NCBI RefSeq assembly: GCF_020990385.1
Contig: NZ_CP087599.1
Location: forward strand, 1-64,000
DNA from: Paracoccus sp. MA
Lineage (GTDB): Bacteria > Pseudomonadota > Alphaproteobacteria > Rhodobacterales > Rhodobacteraceae
DNA: 64,000 nt
Reading direction: 5' to 3'
A program made the position numbers and the translations under genes. This document shows, one piece after another, positions 1-8,375 of the stretch. The stretch's first letter is position 1; every line of letters starts with the position of its first letter. The notes beneath the pieces are model-generated. The model did not search any database, had not been told where the DNA came from, and was given only the letters and a program-made list of their open reading frames with translations.

Positions 1-278
1 AGGAAGCCATCGCGGTGGCCAACGACACCGAATACGGGCTCGCCGCCTCGATCTTCTCGGCCAACGGCAAGCGGGCCTTGCGCGGCGCGCGGATGCTGCG
101 GGCCGGCACGGTGACGGTGAACAGCTTCGGCGAGGGCGACGTGACCACCCCCTTCGGCGGCTACAAGCAATCGGGCTTCGGCGGGCGCGACAACAGCGTC
201 CACGCCCATGACCAGTATACCCAGCTCAAGACCATCTGGCTGGACCTGACCGACAACGCTGATACGGCGCTCGACTGA
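1..278 (+). CDS. Aldehyde dehydrogenase, C-terminal fragment (PuuC-like)
   Basis: The window opens inside this gene, so only about the last 92 codons are visible. They contain the conserved C-terminal part of NAD(P)-dependent aldehyde dehydrogenases: a run reading VANDTEYGLAASIFS, then NSFGEGDVTTPFGGYKQSG, then SGFGGRDNS near the end. The GGYKQSG(F)GG signature is typical of the aldehyde dehydrogenase superfamily. The closing part most resembles gamma-glutamyl-gamma-aminobutyraldehyde dehydrogenases (PuuC). The catalytic Cys and Glu lie upstream of the window. The next gene starts one base after the stop and encodes an FAD amine oxidase remnant, which supports a polyamine or amine oxidation operon. 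The family call is secure; the substrate is inferred from context. Confidence 0.85.
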   Translation, partial: EAIAVANDTEYGLAASIFSANGKRALRGARMLRAGTVTVNSFGEGDVTTPFGGYKQSGFGGRDNSVHAHDQYTQLKTIWLDLTDNADTALD

Positions 279-279
279 C

Positions 280-1641
280 ATGGCCCGGCATCAGGCCGTC
301 CGCACCCCGGTCTTCAACGGCCCGGCCGGGTGGAGCGTCATCCTGCCCCCGGTCGCGCCCCGCGCGCGGCTGGAAGGCAGCACGGGCTGCGACGTCGCCA
401 TCGTCGGCGGCGGCTTCGCCGGGCTCTCGGCCGCCCGGCGCCTGCACCAGATCGACCCCGGCCTGGATGTCCTGATCCTGGACGCCGCGCGGATTTCCGA
501 AGGCGGCACCGGGCGCAATTCCGGCTTCATGATCGACCTGCCGCATGAGCTGACCTCGTCGGATTATGCCGGCTCGGGCGACAGCCACGACCGGCAGCTG
601 ACGCGGCTGAACCGCCATGCCATCGATTTCGCGGCGCAGGCGGTGGCGGAATACGCCATCCCCGAGGGCTGGTTCCAGCGCAGCGGCAAGATCAATGCCG
701 CCGCCTCGGCCGCCGGGCTGGCCGCGAACGAAAGCTATGCCAGGCACCTGCGCGACCTGGGCGAGGCGCATGAGATGCTGGACGCCCGCGCCATGCGCGA
801 AATCACCGGCACCGGCTATTACAAGGGCGGGCTCTATACCCCCGGCACGGCGATGATCCAGCCGGCGGGCTATGTGCAGGGCCTTGCCGCCGGGCTGGAG
901 CGCGGCGGCGTGCGCATCCATGAAAACGCGCCGGTGCTGACCATCGAGACCGCGCCGCAGGGCTGGCGGCTGGCGACGGCGCAGGGCGAGGTCCGGGCGC
1001 AACGGGTCTACATGGCCGAATAACGGCCCATCTGGGAAAGCTTCGGCTTCAACGCGGCCGGCTGATGCACATCATGCTGAACGCCTGCATGACCGAGGAG
1101 CTGTCGCCCGAGGCGATATCCAGCGCGGCTTGGCGGCCAGGAATGCTGGGGCGCACCCCCTCGGCCCGATGGGCACCACGGTGCGACCGGATCGGGCCCG
1201 GCGCAGGGCGGCAACCGCATCGTCATCCGCAGGGCGGATATTACCGGCCGCAGTGCGCACCCAGCGCCCGCGACCTTCGACCGGCTGGTCCGGCAGATGC
1301 GGCGGGAAATTCGACGCTGGGGCCCCGCTTTCCCGATGCTGAAGGGGCTGCGCTTCGAATATTGCTGGTCGGGGCATCTGTGCCTGTCGAAGAACGGCGT
1401 TTCGGTCATGCGCGAGCTGGAGCCGGGCCTGTTCGCGGCCTGCGTGGACAACGGGCTGGGCACCACCCGCAGCACCCTGACCGGCATCGGCGCGGCCGAG
1501 ATGCTGTGCGGGCGGTCGAGCATGATCACCGAGTTCTTCACCGCCGAGGCCGAGCCGGGCCGCCTGCCGCCGCATCCTTTCGACACCATCGGCGCCAATG
1601 CCTATATGCGCTGGAAAGAGTGGCAATCGCGGCTAGAATGA
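280..1641 (+). pseudogene. FAD-dependent amine oxidoreductase (PuuB/glycine-oxidase-like), multiply frameshifted
   Basis: The first 247 codons are a normal DAO-family N-terminus: a dinucleotide-binding VAIVGGGFAGLSAARRL stretch near residues 38-54 and a GGTGRNSGFM flavin-contact segment. A stop follows at 1021-1023. The remainder of the family is recognisable but scattered over other frames: LMHIMLNACMTEELSPEA from about 1062, GPAQGGNRIVIR-like residues near 1190-1230, and from about 1330 an intact tail including LKGLRFEYCWSGHLCLS and NGLGTTRSTLTG, ending at 1641. Reassembled, this gives the roughly 430 residues expected of gamma-glutamylputrescine oxidases. Several one-base gains and losses are needed, for example extra G near 1031 and 1041 and a lost C near 1055. 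Either true decay or poor local sequence; as written it cannot make the enzyme. Confidence 0.8.
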
Positions 1642-1670
1642 TGCCCTGTCCAAGGGGAAGCATCGCCGCC

Positions 1671-2620
1671 ATGCCGCCGATCAAGCGCCGTTACCTGCCC
1701 TCGCTGGGGGCCTTTGCCACTTTCGAGGTCGCGGCCAAGCATCTGAGCTTCACCCTGGCGGCGAAGGAACTGAACGTGACCCAGGGCGCGGTCAGCCAGC
1801 AGATCCGCCTGCTGGAGCGCGCGCTGGAGGTGCCGCTGTCATCCGCAAGCACAACGCGCTGGAACTGACCCCGAAGGCGCGGGCCTGTTCCATGCCGTGA
1901 CGGCGGGGCTGGACACGATCAGCGCCGCGGTCGCGGTTCTGGCGGGGGACGAGGGGCCGCAGACCGTGACCGTCTCGGCCACCGACGGCATGTCGCTGTT
2001 CTGGCTGCAGCCGCTGATCGACAGCTTCCGCAGCCAGCATCCGGATATCGGCTTCGTGGTGCTGGCCTCGGATGCCGACGACACGCTGCGCAACTATTCC
2101 GAGGTGGACATCGCCATCCTCTGCGGCAACGAACGCTGCGAGGTCGGCGAGGAGCTGCATTTCCTGTTCCAGGAGATCGCGCAGCCGGTCTGCTCGCCCG
2201 GTTTCCTGGCCGAGCACGGCCCCTTCGACACCGCCGACGCATTCAACCGGGGTGAACCTTCTGCACCTGCACGACCGGCATTGGAGCGCGGACGCCATCG
2301 GCTGGCAGCCGCTGGGCTGGGCGGAATGGTTCCGCGCGCAGGGCGCCGAATGGGCCAAGGCGCCGTCGAGCCTGTCCACGAACAAGGTCAGCCTGCTGAT
2401 GAACCGCCGCGCCTGCGGGGCGAGGGGGTGATGCTGGGCTGGCACCATATGGTCCGCGCGCCGATCGCCGAGGGGCGGATGGTCTTCGCCCATCCCGCGC
2501 CGATCACCGCCGGGCGCGGCAATTTCCTGAACTGCAAGAAGAAATCCCTGAAGCGTCCCGGGTGTCGCGGCCTTTGTCGAGCATCTGCTGGCGGCGACGC
2601 GGGCGCAGGCGCAGGGCTGA
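1671..2620 (+). pseudogene. LysR-family transcriptional regulator, multiply frameshifted
   Basis: Starts with MPPIKRRYLPSLGAFATFE and a typical LysR winged helix-turn-helix (LSFTLAAKELNVTQGAVSQQ, residues about 24-43). The frame breaks near 1840-1865, where LEVPLS runs into a premature stop. It resumes from about 1897 in another frame with the effector-binding domain (TVTVSATDGMSLFWLQPLID, then DIGFVVLASDAD). It shifts again near 2250 (NLLHLHDRHWSADAIGW is in a third frame), near 2400 (GVMLGWHHMVRAPIAEGR) and near 2560, and ends at the TGA of 2618-2620. Order and total length fit one GcvA-type LysR of about 300 residues. It would have been the local regulator of the amine oxidase genes upstream. 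The indel density matches the preceding gene and nothing else in the window. Confidence 0.8.
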
Positions 2621-2739
2621 CGGCGGCGGTCTTCGGCGACGCCGGCCGGCCCGCAGCCCGGCTGATGCGTTCCGGCGCCTGCCGGAGATTTTCTAATGCC
2701 CCACTGCAGGAAAATCTCGTTTGCCTGCGCAGCGGCCCT

Positions 2740-2778
2740 GGGGGATAAATCCCCCCATTCCGGGCGTGGAGGACGCCC
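2740..2778 (+). promoter_or_regulatory. Two leader hairpins upstream of the betaine importer
   Basis: Two tandem inverted repeats lie 150-190 bases before the binding-protein start. The first is five G, ATAAAT loop, five C (2740-2755). The second is GGGCGT, loop GGAGG, ACGCCC (2762-2778). No gene is visible between 2621 and 2927. They could be a terminator of the upstream unit or a leader element of the importer mRNA. No riboswitch consensus was recognised. Confidence 0.3.
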
Positions 2779-2927
2779 AGGAGGAAACGGCCGACGATCC
2801 CCGGCAAACGCCGCCCGGCCCGGTAACGGAGAGATCCGGCAAGTCCCGCCGCGACAGGCTGCGCGGCGAATGACGGCCCCTGTCCGATGGCAGGGCCGGC
2901 GAACCAACCCGATCAGTGGAGGAATAG

Positions 2928-3779
2928 ATGCGCAGAATTTTCAAAGCCGTCCTTGCCGGTGCCGTGGCGCTGGGGCTTGCCTCGCCGGTGCTGGCGCAGG
3001 ACAAGGTGATCAAGATGGGCACCATGGCCTGGGAGGACCTGGCCCCGATCTCGGGCATCACCAAGAAGGTGCTGGAGGACAAGGGCTTCACCGTCGAGCT
3101 GACCGAATTCTCGGAATGGGGCATCGCCTATGCGGCGCTGGCCAAGGGCGACGTGCAGATCCTGACCTCGCAGGTCGATTACGTCGCCCATGACTACTGG
3201 AAGCGCAACCTGAACCGGCTGGAAAAGCTGTCGCCGGTCTCGCACGGGCTGTATCAGGGTATGGCAGTGCCGAAATACGTGCCCGTCGACTCGGTCGAGG
3301 AGCTGAACGAGAATGCCGACAAGTTCGGCGGCAAGATCATCGGCATCGAGCCGGGCGCCGGCCTGATGCGCGAGACGGCCGACGCGGTTTCGGCCTATGA
3401 CCTGAAGCTGCAGCTGGTCGAGGGCTCGACCGCCGGCATGACCGCGGCGCTGAAATCCGCCGTGGACCGCCAGGACTGGATCGCCGTCACCCTGTGGGAG
3501 CCGACCTGGATGGCGCTGAAGTTCGACACCAAGTTCCTGGCCGATCCGAAGGGCATCTTCGCGCCGCCGCAAACCTATTACTGGATCGCGCAGAAGGGCT
3601 TTGCCGAAGCCAATCCCGAGGCGCGCGAGGTCATCGCCAGCGTCTATGTGCCGATCGAGGAAATCGCCCAGATCAACGCCGCCGTGAACGACGGCCAGAG
3701 CATGGACGAGGCGATCGCCGGCTGGATCAGCGAGCATGGCGACCGGCTGAGCCGCTGGGAAACCATCAAGTCCTACTGA
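2928..3779 (+). CDS. Glycine betaine/proline-type ABC transporter substrate-binding protein
   Basis: 283 residues. Start ATG has a strong ribosome site (GGAGG, six to seven bases upstream). A Sec signal peptide covers about residues 1-23 (MRRIFKAVLAG...ASPVLAQ), so the protein is periplasmic. The rest matches the OpuAC/ProX fold: IKMGTMAWEDLAPISGITKK near the N-terminus, a tryptophan-rich ligand region (YVAHDYWKRNL, VTLWEPTWM, YYWIAQKGF), and a C-terminal helical segment. Aromatic box residues fit binding of quaternary amines such as glycine betaine, choline or proline betaine, but the exact ligand cannot be told from sequence. It heads a four-gene operon with an ATPase and two permeases. Confidence 0.88.
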   Translation: MRRIFKAVLAGAVALGLASPVLAQDKVIKMGTMAWEDLAPISGITKKVLEDKGFTVELTEFSEWGIAYAALAKGDVQILTSQVDYVAHDYWKRNLNRLEKLSPVSHGLYQGMAVPKYVPVDSVEELNENADKFGGKIIGIEPGAGLMRETADAVSAYDLKLQLVEGSTAGMTAALKSAVDRQDWIAVTLWEPTWMALKFDTKFLADPKGIFAPPQTYYWIAQKGFAEANPEAREVIASVYVPIEEIAQINAAVNDGQSMDEAIAGWISEHGDRLSRWETIKSY

Positions 3780-3849
3780 GCCCACCGCACGGGCGGCCCG
3801 GCCGCGGGCCGTCCGCATGGCACGAGAGAAGGCGCACAGGGAAATGGAA

Positions 3850-4923
3850 ATGACGCAAGCAGACACCAGCGACGTTCTGATCGACTGCCGGTCGGTGTGG
3901 AAGGTCTTCGGGGACCGCAATGCCGAGGCGATCCGCGCGATCACCGAACGCGGCCTGACCAAGACAGAGATCCTGCAGGAATACAACTGCGTGGTGGGCG
4001 TTTCGGACGCCACGCTGCAGGTGCGGCGCGGCGAGATCTTCTGCATCATGGGCCTGTCCGGCTCGGGCAAGTCGACGCTGATCCGGCTCTTGAACCGGCT
4101 GATCGAGCCGAGCCTGGGCCAGGTCAAGGTCAAGGGCCGCGACGTCGCTGCCATGGACGCCGCCACCCTGCGCGAGACCCGCGCCCGCCATATCGGCATG
4201 GTGTTCCAGTCCGTCGCCCTGCTGCCGCAGCGCACCGTGCTGGAGAACGCCGCCTTCGGGCTGGAGGTGCAGGGCGTGCCCCGCGACGAACGCAACCGTG
4301 CCGCCGAAGCCGCGCTGGCCAAGGTCGGCCTGTCGGACTGGACCGCGCGCTATCCGTCGGAACTGTCGGGCGGCATGCAGCAGCGCGTCGGCCTGGCGCG
4401 CGCGCTGACCTCGGACCCCGAGATCATCCTGATGGACGAGCCGTTTTCCGCGCTCGACCCGCTGATCCGCCGGCAATTGCAGGACGAGTTCCGCCAGCTG
4501 ACCAAGGATCTCGGCAAGTCCGCCGTCTTCATCACCCACGACCTCGACGAGGCGATCCGCATCGGCGACCGCATCGCCATCATGAAGGACGGCGTCATCA
4601 TCCAGACCGGCACCGCCGAGGAGATCGTGATGAACCCCGCCGACCAGTATGTCGCGGATTTCGTCGCCGGCATCTCGCGGCTGCACCTGATCACGGCGCA
4701 TTCGGTGATGATCCCGCCCGAGCAATGGCAGGGCAGTGTCGACGGCCTGCCGCGCTGCTCGCCCGAGGCCGATATCGACGCGCTGATCGGCCAGATCACC
4801 GAGACCGGCAGCGATGCCATCGCCGTCGAGGACGCCGGCAAGCTGGTCGGCATCGTCACCATCCGCAACCTGCTGCTGGGCGTGCGCGGCGATGCCGACG
4901 CCACCCCCGCCGCGGCGGCCTGA
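3850..4923 (+). CDS. Betaine-type ABC transporter ATP-binding protein with CBS domain (ProV/OpuAA-like)
   Basis: 357 residues from the ATG at 3850, chosen because AGGGA lies seven bases upstream; in-frame ATGs at 3817 and 3844 are alternatives. The N-terminal ~50 residues include the ProV-type extension in which VWKVFG is separated from the ABC core by a helical insert (RAITERGLTKTEIL). Walker A GLSGSGKST is at about 68-76, a Q-loop at VFQS, signature LSGGMQQRV at about 172-180, Walker B ILMDEP at 193-198 and the H-loop in ITHDLDEA. After the nucleotide-binding domain comes a CBS-like region ending in LVGIVTIRNLLLGV, which in OpuA-type importers senses ionic strength or nucleotides. It powers uptake through the two permeases that follow. 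Confidence 0.9.
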   Translation: MTQADTSDVLIDCRSVWKVFGDRNAEAIRAITERGLTKTEILQEYNCVVGVSDATLQVRRGEIFCIMGLSGSGKSTLIRLLNRLIEPSLGQVKVKGRDVAAMDAATLRETRARHIGMVFQSVALLPQRTVLENAAFGLEVQGVPRDERNRAAEAALAKVGLSDWTARYPSELSGGMQQRVGLARALTSDPEIILMDEPFSALDPLIRRQLQDEFRQLTKDLGKSAVFITHDLDEAIRIGDRIAIMKDGVIIQTGTAEEIVMNPADQYVADFVAGISRLHLITAHSVMIPPEQWQGSVDGLPRCSPEADIDALIGQITETGSDAIAVEDAGKLVGIVTIRNLLLGVRGDADATPAAAA

Positions 4924-4934
4924 GGGGCGGGCCG

Positions 4935-5783
4935 ATGGAGATCTCCGCCCTCATCGCCCGTTTCGACGAGATGGTCGACAACGCGCTGTTCTGGCTTGGC
5001 GATCACGCCGCCTTCCTCTTCGACTTCTTCCGCGTGGTGCTCGAGGGGCTTTACGACGGCGCGCTGTGGCTGCTGGAGCTGCCGCCCTTCTACGTCGTGG
5101 CGCTGGCCGCGGGGCTCCTCGGCTGGCGGGTCGTCGGCCGGGGCTTCGGTCTGGGCATCGCCGTGGCGCTGCTGGCCTGCGCCGCCATGGGGCTGTGGCC
5201 CGAGACGATGAGCACGCTGGCGCTGGTCATCGCCGCCAGCATCATCGCGCTGGCGGTCAGCCTGCCCTTGGGGGTGCTGGCCGGGCTGATGCAGCGGCTC
5301 GACCGGGCGCTGACCCCGGTGCTGGACCTGATCCAGACCCTGCCGCCCTATATCTACCTGCTGCCCTCCATCGCGCTTCTGGGCTACGGGCCGGCGACGG
5401 CGCTGGTCGCGACGGTGATCGTGGCGATGCCGCCGGCGATCCGCCTGACCAGCCTCGGCATCCGCCAGACGCCGCACGAATTCATCGAGCTGGGCCGCGC
5501 CACCGGCGTGACGCCGGCGCAGATGTTCTTCAAGATCCGGCTGCCCTTCGCCGTGCCCTCGATCATGGCCGGCATCAACCAGAGCCTGATGATGGCCTTC
5601 GGCATGGTGGTGATCGCCGGCATCGTCGGCTCGGGCGGGCTGGGCGAAACGATCTACGGCGCCATCCGCACGCTGGACATCGCCACCTCGATCGACGCCT
5701 CGATCGCCATCGTCATCCTGACCATGATGCTGGACCGCCTGACCCAGGGCGCCGCCCGGCCCCGCAAAGGAGCGCGGAAATGA
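4935..5783 (+). CDS. Betaine-type ABC transporter permease 1 (ProW-like)
   Basis: 282 residues; start 11 bases after the ATPase stop. Several hydrophobic membrane spans are visible: one around VVALAAGLLGW, one around GIAVALLACAAMGLW, one in TLALVIAASIIALAVSLPLG, and more toward the C-terminus. The binding-protein-dependent permease (EAA) loop is clear: EFIELGRATGVTPAQMFFK followed by IRLPFAVPSIMAG. The motif LDLIQTLPPYIYLLP matches the ProW/OpuAB family. It overlaps the next gene by ATGA, so the two permeases are probably translationally coupled. They are paralogues and could form a heterodimeric pore, unlike the usual ProW homodimer. Confidence 0.88.
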   Translation: MEISALIARFDEMVDNALFWLGDHAAFLFDFFRVVLEGLYDGALWLLELPPFYVVALAAGLLGWRVVGRGFGLGIAVALLACAAMGLWPETMSTLALVIAASIIALAVSLPLGVLAGLMQRLDRALTPVLDLIQTLPPYIYLLPSIALLGYGPATALVATVIVAMPPAIRLTSLGIRQTPHEFIELGRATGVTPAQMFFKIRLPFAVPSIMAGINQSLMMAFGMVVIAGIVGSGGLGETIYGAIRTLDIATSIDASIAIVILTMMLDRLTQGAARPRKGARK

Positions 5784-6640
5784 CCCTGCCGACCGCATTT
5801 TCCCCCGGCGCCTTCCTCGCGCCCGCCATCGACTGGCTGAACGCCAATTTCCACCCGTTCTTCGCCCTGGTTACCCGCGTGATCGAAGCGGTGCTGGGCG
5901 CCTTCGAGGGCGCGCTGCTGGCCTTGCCGCCCTGGGCGCTGATCGCGGTGGTCGCGGTGGCGGCCTTCCTGGCCATCAACCTGCGCGCCGCGATCCTGGC
6001 CGGCTGCTGCCTGGGCTTTTGCTGGCTGACCGGGCTGTGGACCGGCTCGATGCAGACCATCGCGCTGGTGGCGGTCGCGGTGGCGATCTCGGTCGCCATC
6101 GCCTTTCCGCTGGGCATCCTGGCCGCGCGCCGCCCCGCCATCGAGGCGGCGCTGCGCCCGGTGCTGGACATCATGCAGACCGTGCCGCCCTGGGTCTATC
6201 TGATCCCGGCGGTGATGATCTTCAGCCTGGGCCGGGTGCCGGCGATCATCGCCACCATCGTCTACGGCATCCCGCCGATGCTGCGGCTGACGACGCTGGC
6301 CTTTCGCGGCGTGCCCAAGGACCTGAAGGAACTGGGCGAGGCCATCGGCGCGAAGCCCGGCACCATCCTGTGGAAGATCGAGTTCCCGGCCGCGACGCCC
6401 ACGCTGCTGGTCGGGCTGAACCAGTGCATCCTGCTGTCGCTGGCCATGGTGGTGCTGGCGGGCCTGGTCGGCGCCGGCGGCCTGGGCGCCGAGGTGACGC
6501 GCGGCCTGACGCGGATGGAGATGGGCCTCGGCCTGCGCGCCGGCCTCGCCATCGTCGCGGTGGCGCTGCTCATGGACCGGCTGTCAAGGGGCGCGCTGCA
6601 GCAGGGCCGGCGCTGGCGCCGCCCCGGCGCCGCCGGCTGA
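5780..6640 (+). CDS. Betaine-type ABC transporter permease 2 (ProW-like)
   Basis: 286 residues; ATG overlaps the stop of permease 1 and a good AAAGGAG ribosome site sits inside the end of that gene. It shares the ProW core with its neighbour: LDIMQTVPPWVYLIPAVMIF, an EAA loop (DLKELGEAIGAKPGTILWK, then IEFPAATPTLLVG), and the glycine-rich VLAGLVGAGGLGAEV near the end. Identity to permease 1 is partial, so this is an old duplication, not a recent repeat. Two permease genes with one ATPase and one binding protein suggest a heterodimeric channel. Last gene of the operon; about 175 bases without a gene follow. Confidence 0.88.
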   Translation: MTLPTAFSPGAFLAPAIDWLNANFHPFFALVTRVIEAVLGAFEGALLALPPWALIAVVAVAAFLAINLRAAILAGCCLGFCWLTGLWTGSMQTIALVAVAVAISVAIAFPLGILAARRPAIEAALRPVLDIMQTVPPWVYLIPAVMIFSLGRVPAIIATIVYGIPPMLRLTTLAFRGVPKDLKELGEAIGAKPGTILWKIEFPAATPTLLVGLNQCILLSLAMVVLAGLVGAGGLGAEVTRGLTRMEMGLGLRAGLAIVAVALLMDRLSRGALQQGRRWRRPGAAG

Positions 6641-6815
6641 ACGCGCGCGTTCCGCGGCCCGCCGATCCACCGCCTTGCGGCGGGTCGGCCAAAGGCCGGT
6701 CCGCATGGCGGCCGAGCGCGGTCCCCGGCAAGCTCGGATGCGACGTGCCGCGCGGGCTTGCAACTTCCGCGCCGATGCTTTCCCCTTTGGCCGAAGCTGC
6801 AAGAGGAGAAAGCCG

Positions 6816-8375
6816 ATGAGCCCCTTCGCCCGCTGCCTTGCCGCCGGCACCGCGATCTCGCTGCTGGCCGCCGGCGCCATCGCCGAGCCCGCGCCCGGCA
6901 GCATCTTCTCGCCGGCCAATATCGCCGCGGGGCTGGTGCGCGGCGCGCTGTCCTATGGCAGGATGCTGGCCGATATCCGCTATGGCGGGCTGGAGATCGA
7001 CGCGGCGCGCGGCGGGCTTGTGCTGCGCGACCTGCAGGTCGCCGGGCTGGGCAGGCACGAGAACTGCCGCATTTCGCTGGGCCGGCTGCAGGTCTCGGGG
7101 CTCAGCCTCTGGACCGAGGAGACGTCGCGGTTGCGCTTCGACGCCTCTGACCTGCGCATCGCCAACAATTGCTTCGGCCCGAATGCGGTGATGATCGGCG
7201 TGGTGACGGGCGGCGACAGCATCCCCCTGTCCACCCTGTCGGTCGATCTGCACCAGTCGGCGGGCAGCGGCGCGCTGCTGGCCGATATCGAGGCGATCAG
7301 CCCCGGCATCGCCCGGCTCGAAAGCAGTGCAGATTTCGACTATATTTCCTTGTTTTCACCGGATTTCTTCGCGAAACTGGCGGAAAGGGGCGCGGGCGGC
7401 ACCCCTCCGGACGCTGAGGCGGCGCCCGACGACTTGCCCGCGGACGAGGCGCCGCGGATCGGTCTGCGCGGCACGCTGCGGGCGGCACATCTGTCGGCCG
7501 AGAACCTCGGGGTCTGGGAACGGCTGAAGCCGCTGCTGCCGCCCGAGGCAAGCAGCCCCGAGGCGCTGCAGGCGCTGCTGACCGCCGAGCCGGGCAGCGC
7601 CCTGCACGAGACGCAGCAGGGGCTGGTCCGTGCCTTGCGGGCCTTCCTGGCCGAGCCGGGCCGCGTCACGGCCGAGCTGCGCCCGGCCGAGCCCGTGGCC
7701 TTTGACAGCACGCTTTGGACCGGTCCCGAGGACGCGGCGGCGCTGTTCCGGCCGCGCTTTTCCAACGCGCCGCCCACGCCCCCCGTGGCGCTGATCGCCG
7801 ATCCCCAGGCGGGGCAGGACGACCGCGCGCTGGGTCTGGCGCTGGCCGAGGGGCGCGGGGTGCCGCAGAACGCCCGCCGCGCCATCACGCTGCTGACGCC
7901 GCTGCAGGAAGATGCCGAGGTGGCGCTGACGCTGGCGCGGCTGACGGCAGAGGGCGATCCGGCCGCCGCCTATGGCCATGCGCTCCGGGCCGCGGCGCAG
8001 GGGGCGGAAGGCGCGGCGGCGGCGCTGGACCGGATCGAGGCGCTGCTGGCAACGGCGGATCTGCTGGCGGCGCAGGACCCCGCCGGGACCGAGCCGCCCG
8101 GCGACGCTTTCGCCTCGGCCGTGGCGCTGCGCGATGCGGCGCTGGCGCATGAGCAGGGCGATGGCGTGCCGCGCAGCTATGCGCTGGCCTGGCGGCTTGC
8201 CGCCTCGGCCGCGGCGGCGGGCGACGGTCCGGCGCGGGCGCTGATGGCGCGGCTCGACGCACGTTTCGGCGCCGATCCGGCCTGGATCGAGGCGCGCGAC
8301 CAGGCCGCGGATCTGGCGCTGGCGGACTGGACCCGGCAGGATCTGGCGCGCCGCCTGTCCGGGGGCCGGCCATGA
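6816..8375 (+). CDS. Exported protein of unknown function with Sel1-like repeats
   Basis: 519 residues. Start chosen at 6816 because AGGAGA lies about eight bases upstream and a signal peptide begins exactly there (MSPFARCLAAGTAISLLAAGAIAEP). The first ~250 residues have no family I can name. The C-terminal half contains Sel1/TPR-like helical repeats, including ALGLALAEGRGVPQNARRA and ALAHEQGDGVPRSYALAWR, which carry the Sel1 consensus of Gly-x-Gly-V-x-x-(N/S). Such repeats mediate protein contacts in the periplasm. The stop overlaps the start of the next exported gene, so the two are probably made together. Function unknown. Confidence 0.75.
   Translation: MSPFARCLAAGTAISLLAAGAIAEPAPGSIFSPANIAAGLVRGALSYGRMLADIRYGGLEIDAARGGLVLRDLQVAGLGRHENCRISLGRLQVSGLSLWTEETSRLRFDASDLRIANNCFGPNAVMIGVVTGGDSIPLSTLSVDLHQSAGSGALLADIEAISPGIARLESSADFDYISLFSPDFFAKLAERGAGGTPPDAEAAPDDLPADEAPRIGLRGTLRAAHLSAENLGVWERLKPLLPPEASSPEALQALLTAEPGSALHETQQGLVRALRAFLAEPGRVTAELRPAEPVAFDSTLWTGPEDAAALFRPRFSNAPPTPPVALIADPQAGQDDRALGLALAEGRGVPQNARRAITLLTPLQEDAEVALTLARLTAEGDPAAAYGHALRAAAQGAEGAAAALDRIEALLATADLLAAQDPAGTEPPGDAFASAVALRDAALAHEQGDGVPRSYALAWRLAASAAAAGDGPARALMARLDARFGADPAWIEARDQAADLALADWTRQDLARRLSGGRP

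Noticed and set aside
280..1641. Programmed frameshift or stop read-through in the oxidase gene
   Set aside because: Many separate frame changes are needed, in both directions, and the neighbouring LysR gene shows the same damage. Recoding cannot explain this.
3766..5798. Very long open frames on the minus strand across the betaine importer genes
   Set aside because: They mirror the real plus-strand genes, have His/Asp/Gly/Arg-rich random translations and no ribosome sites. They arise from the GC-biased third positions.
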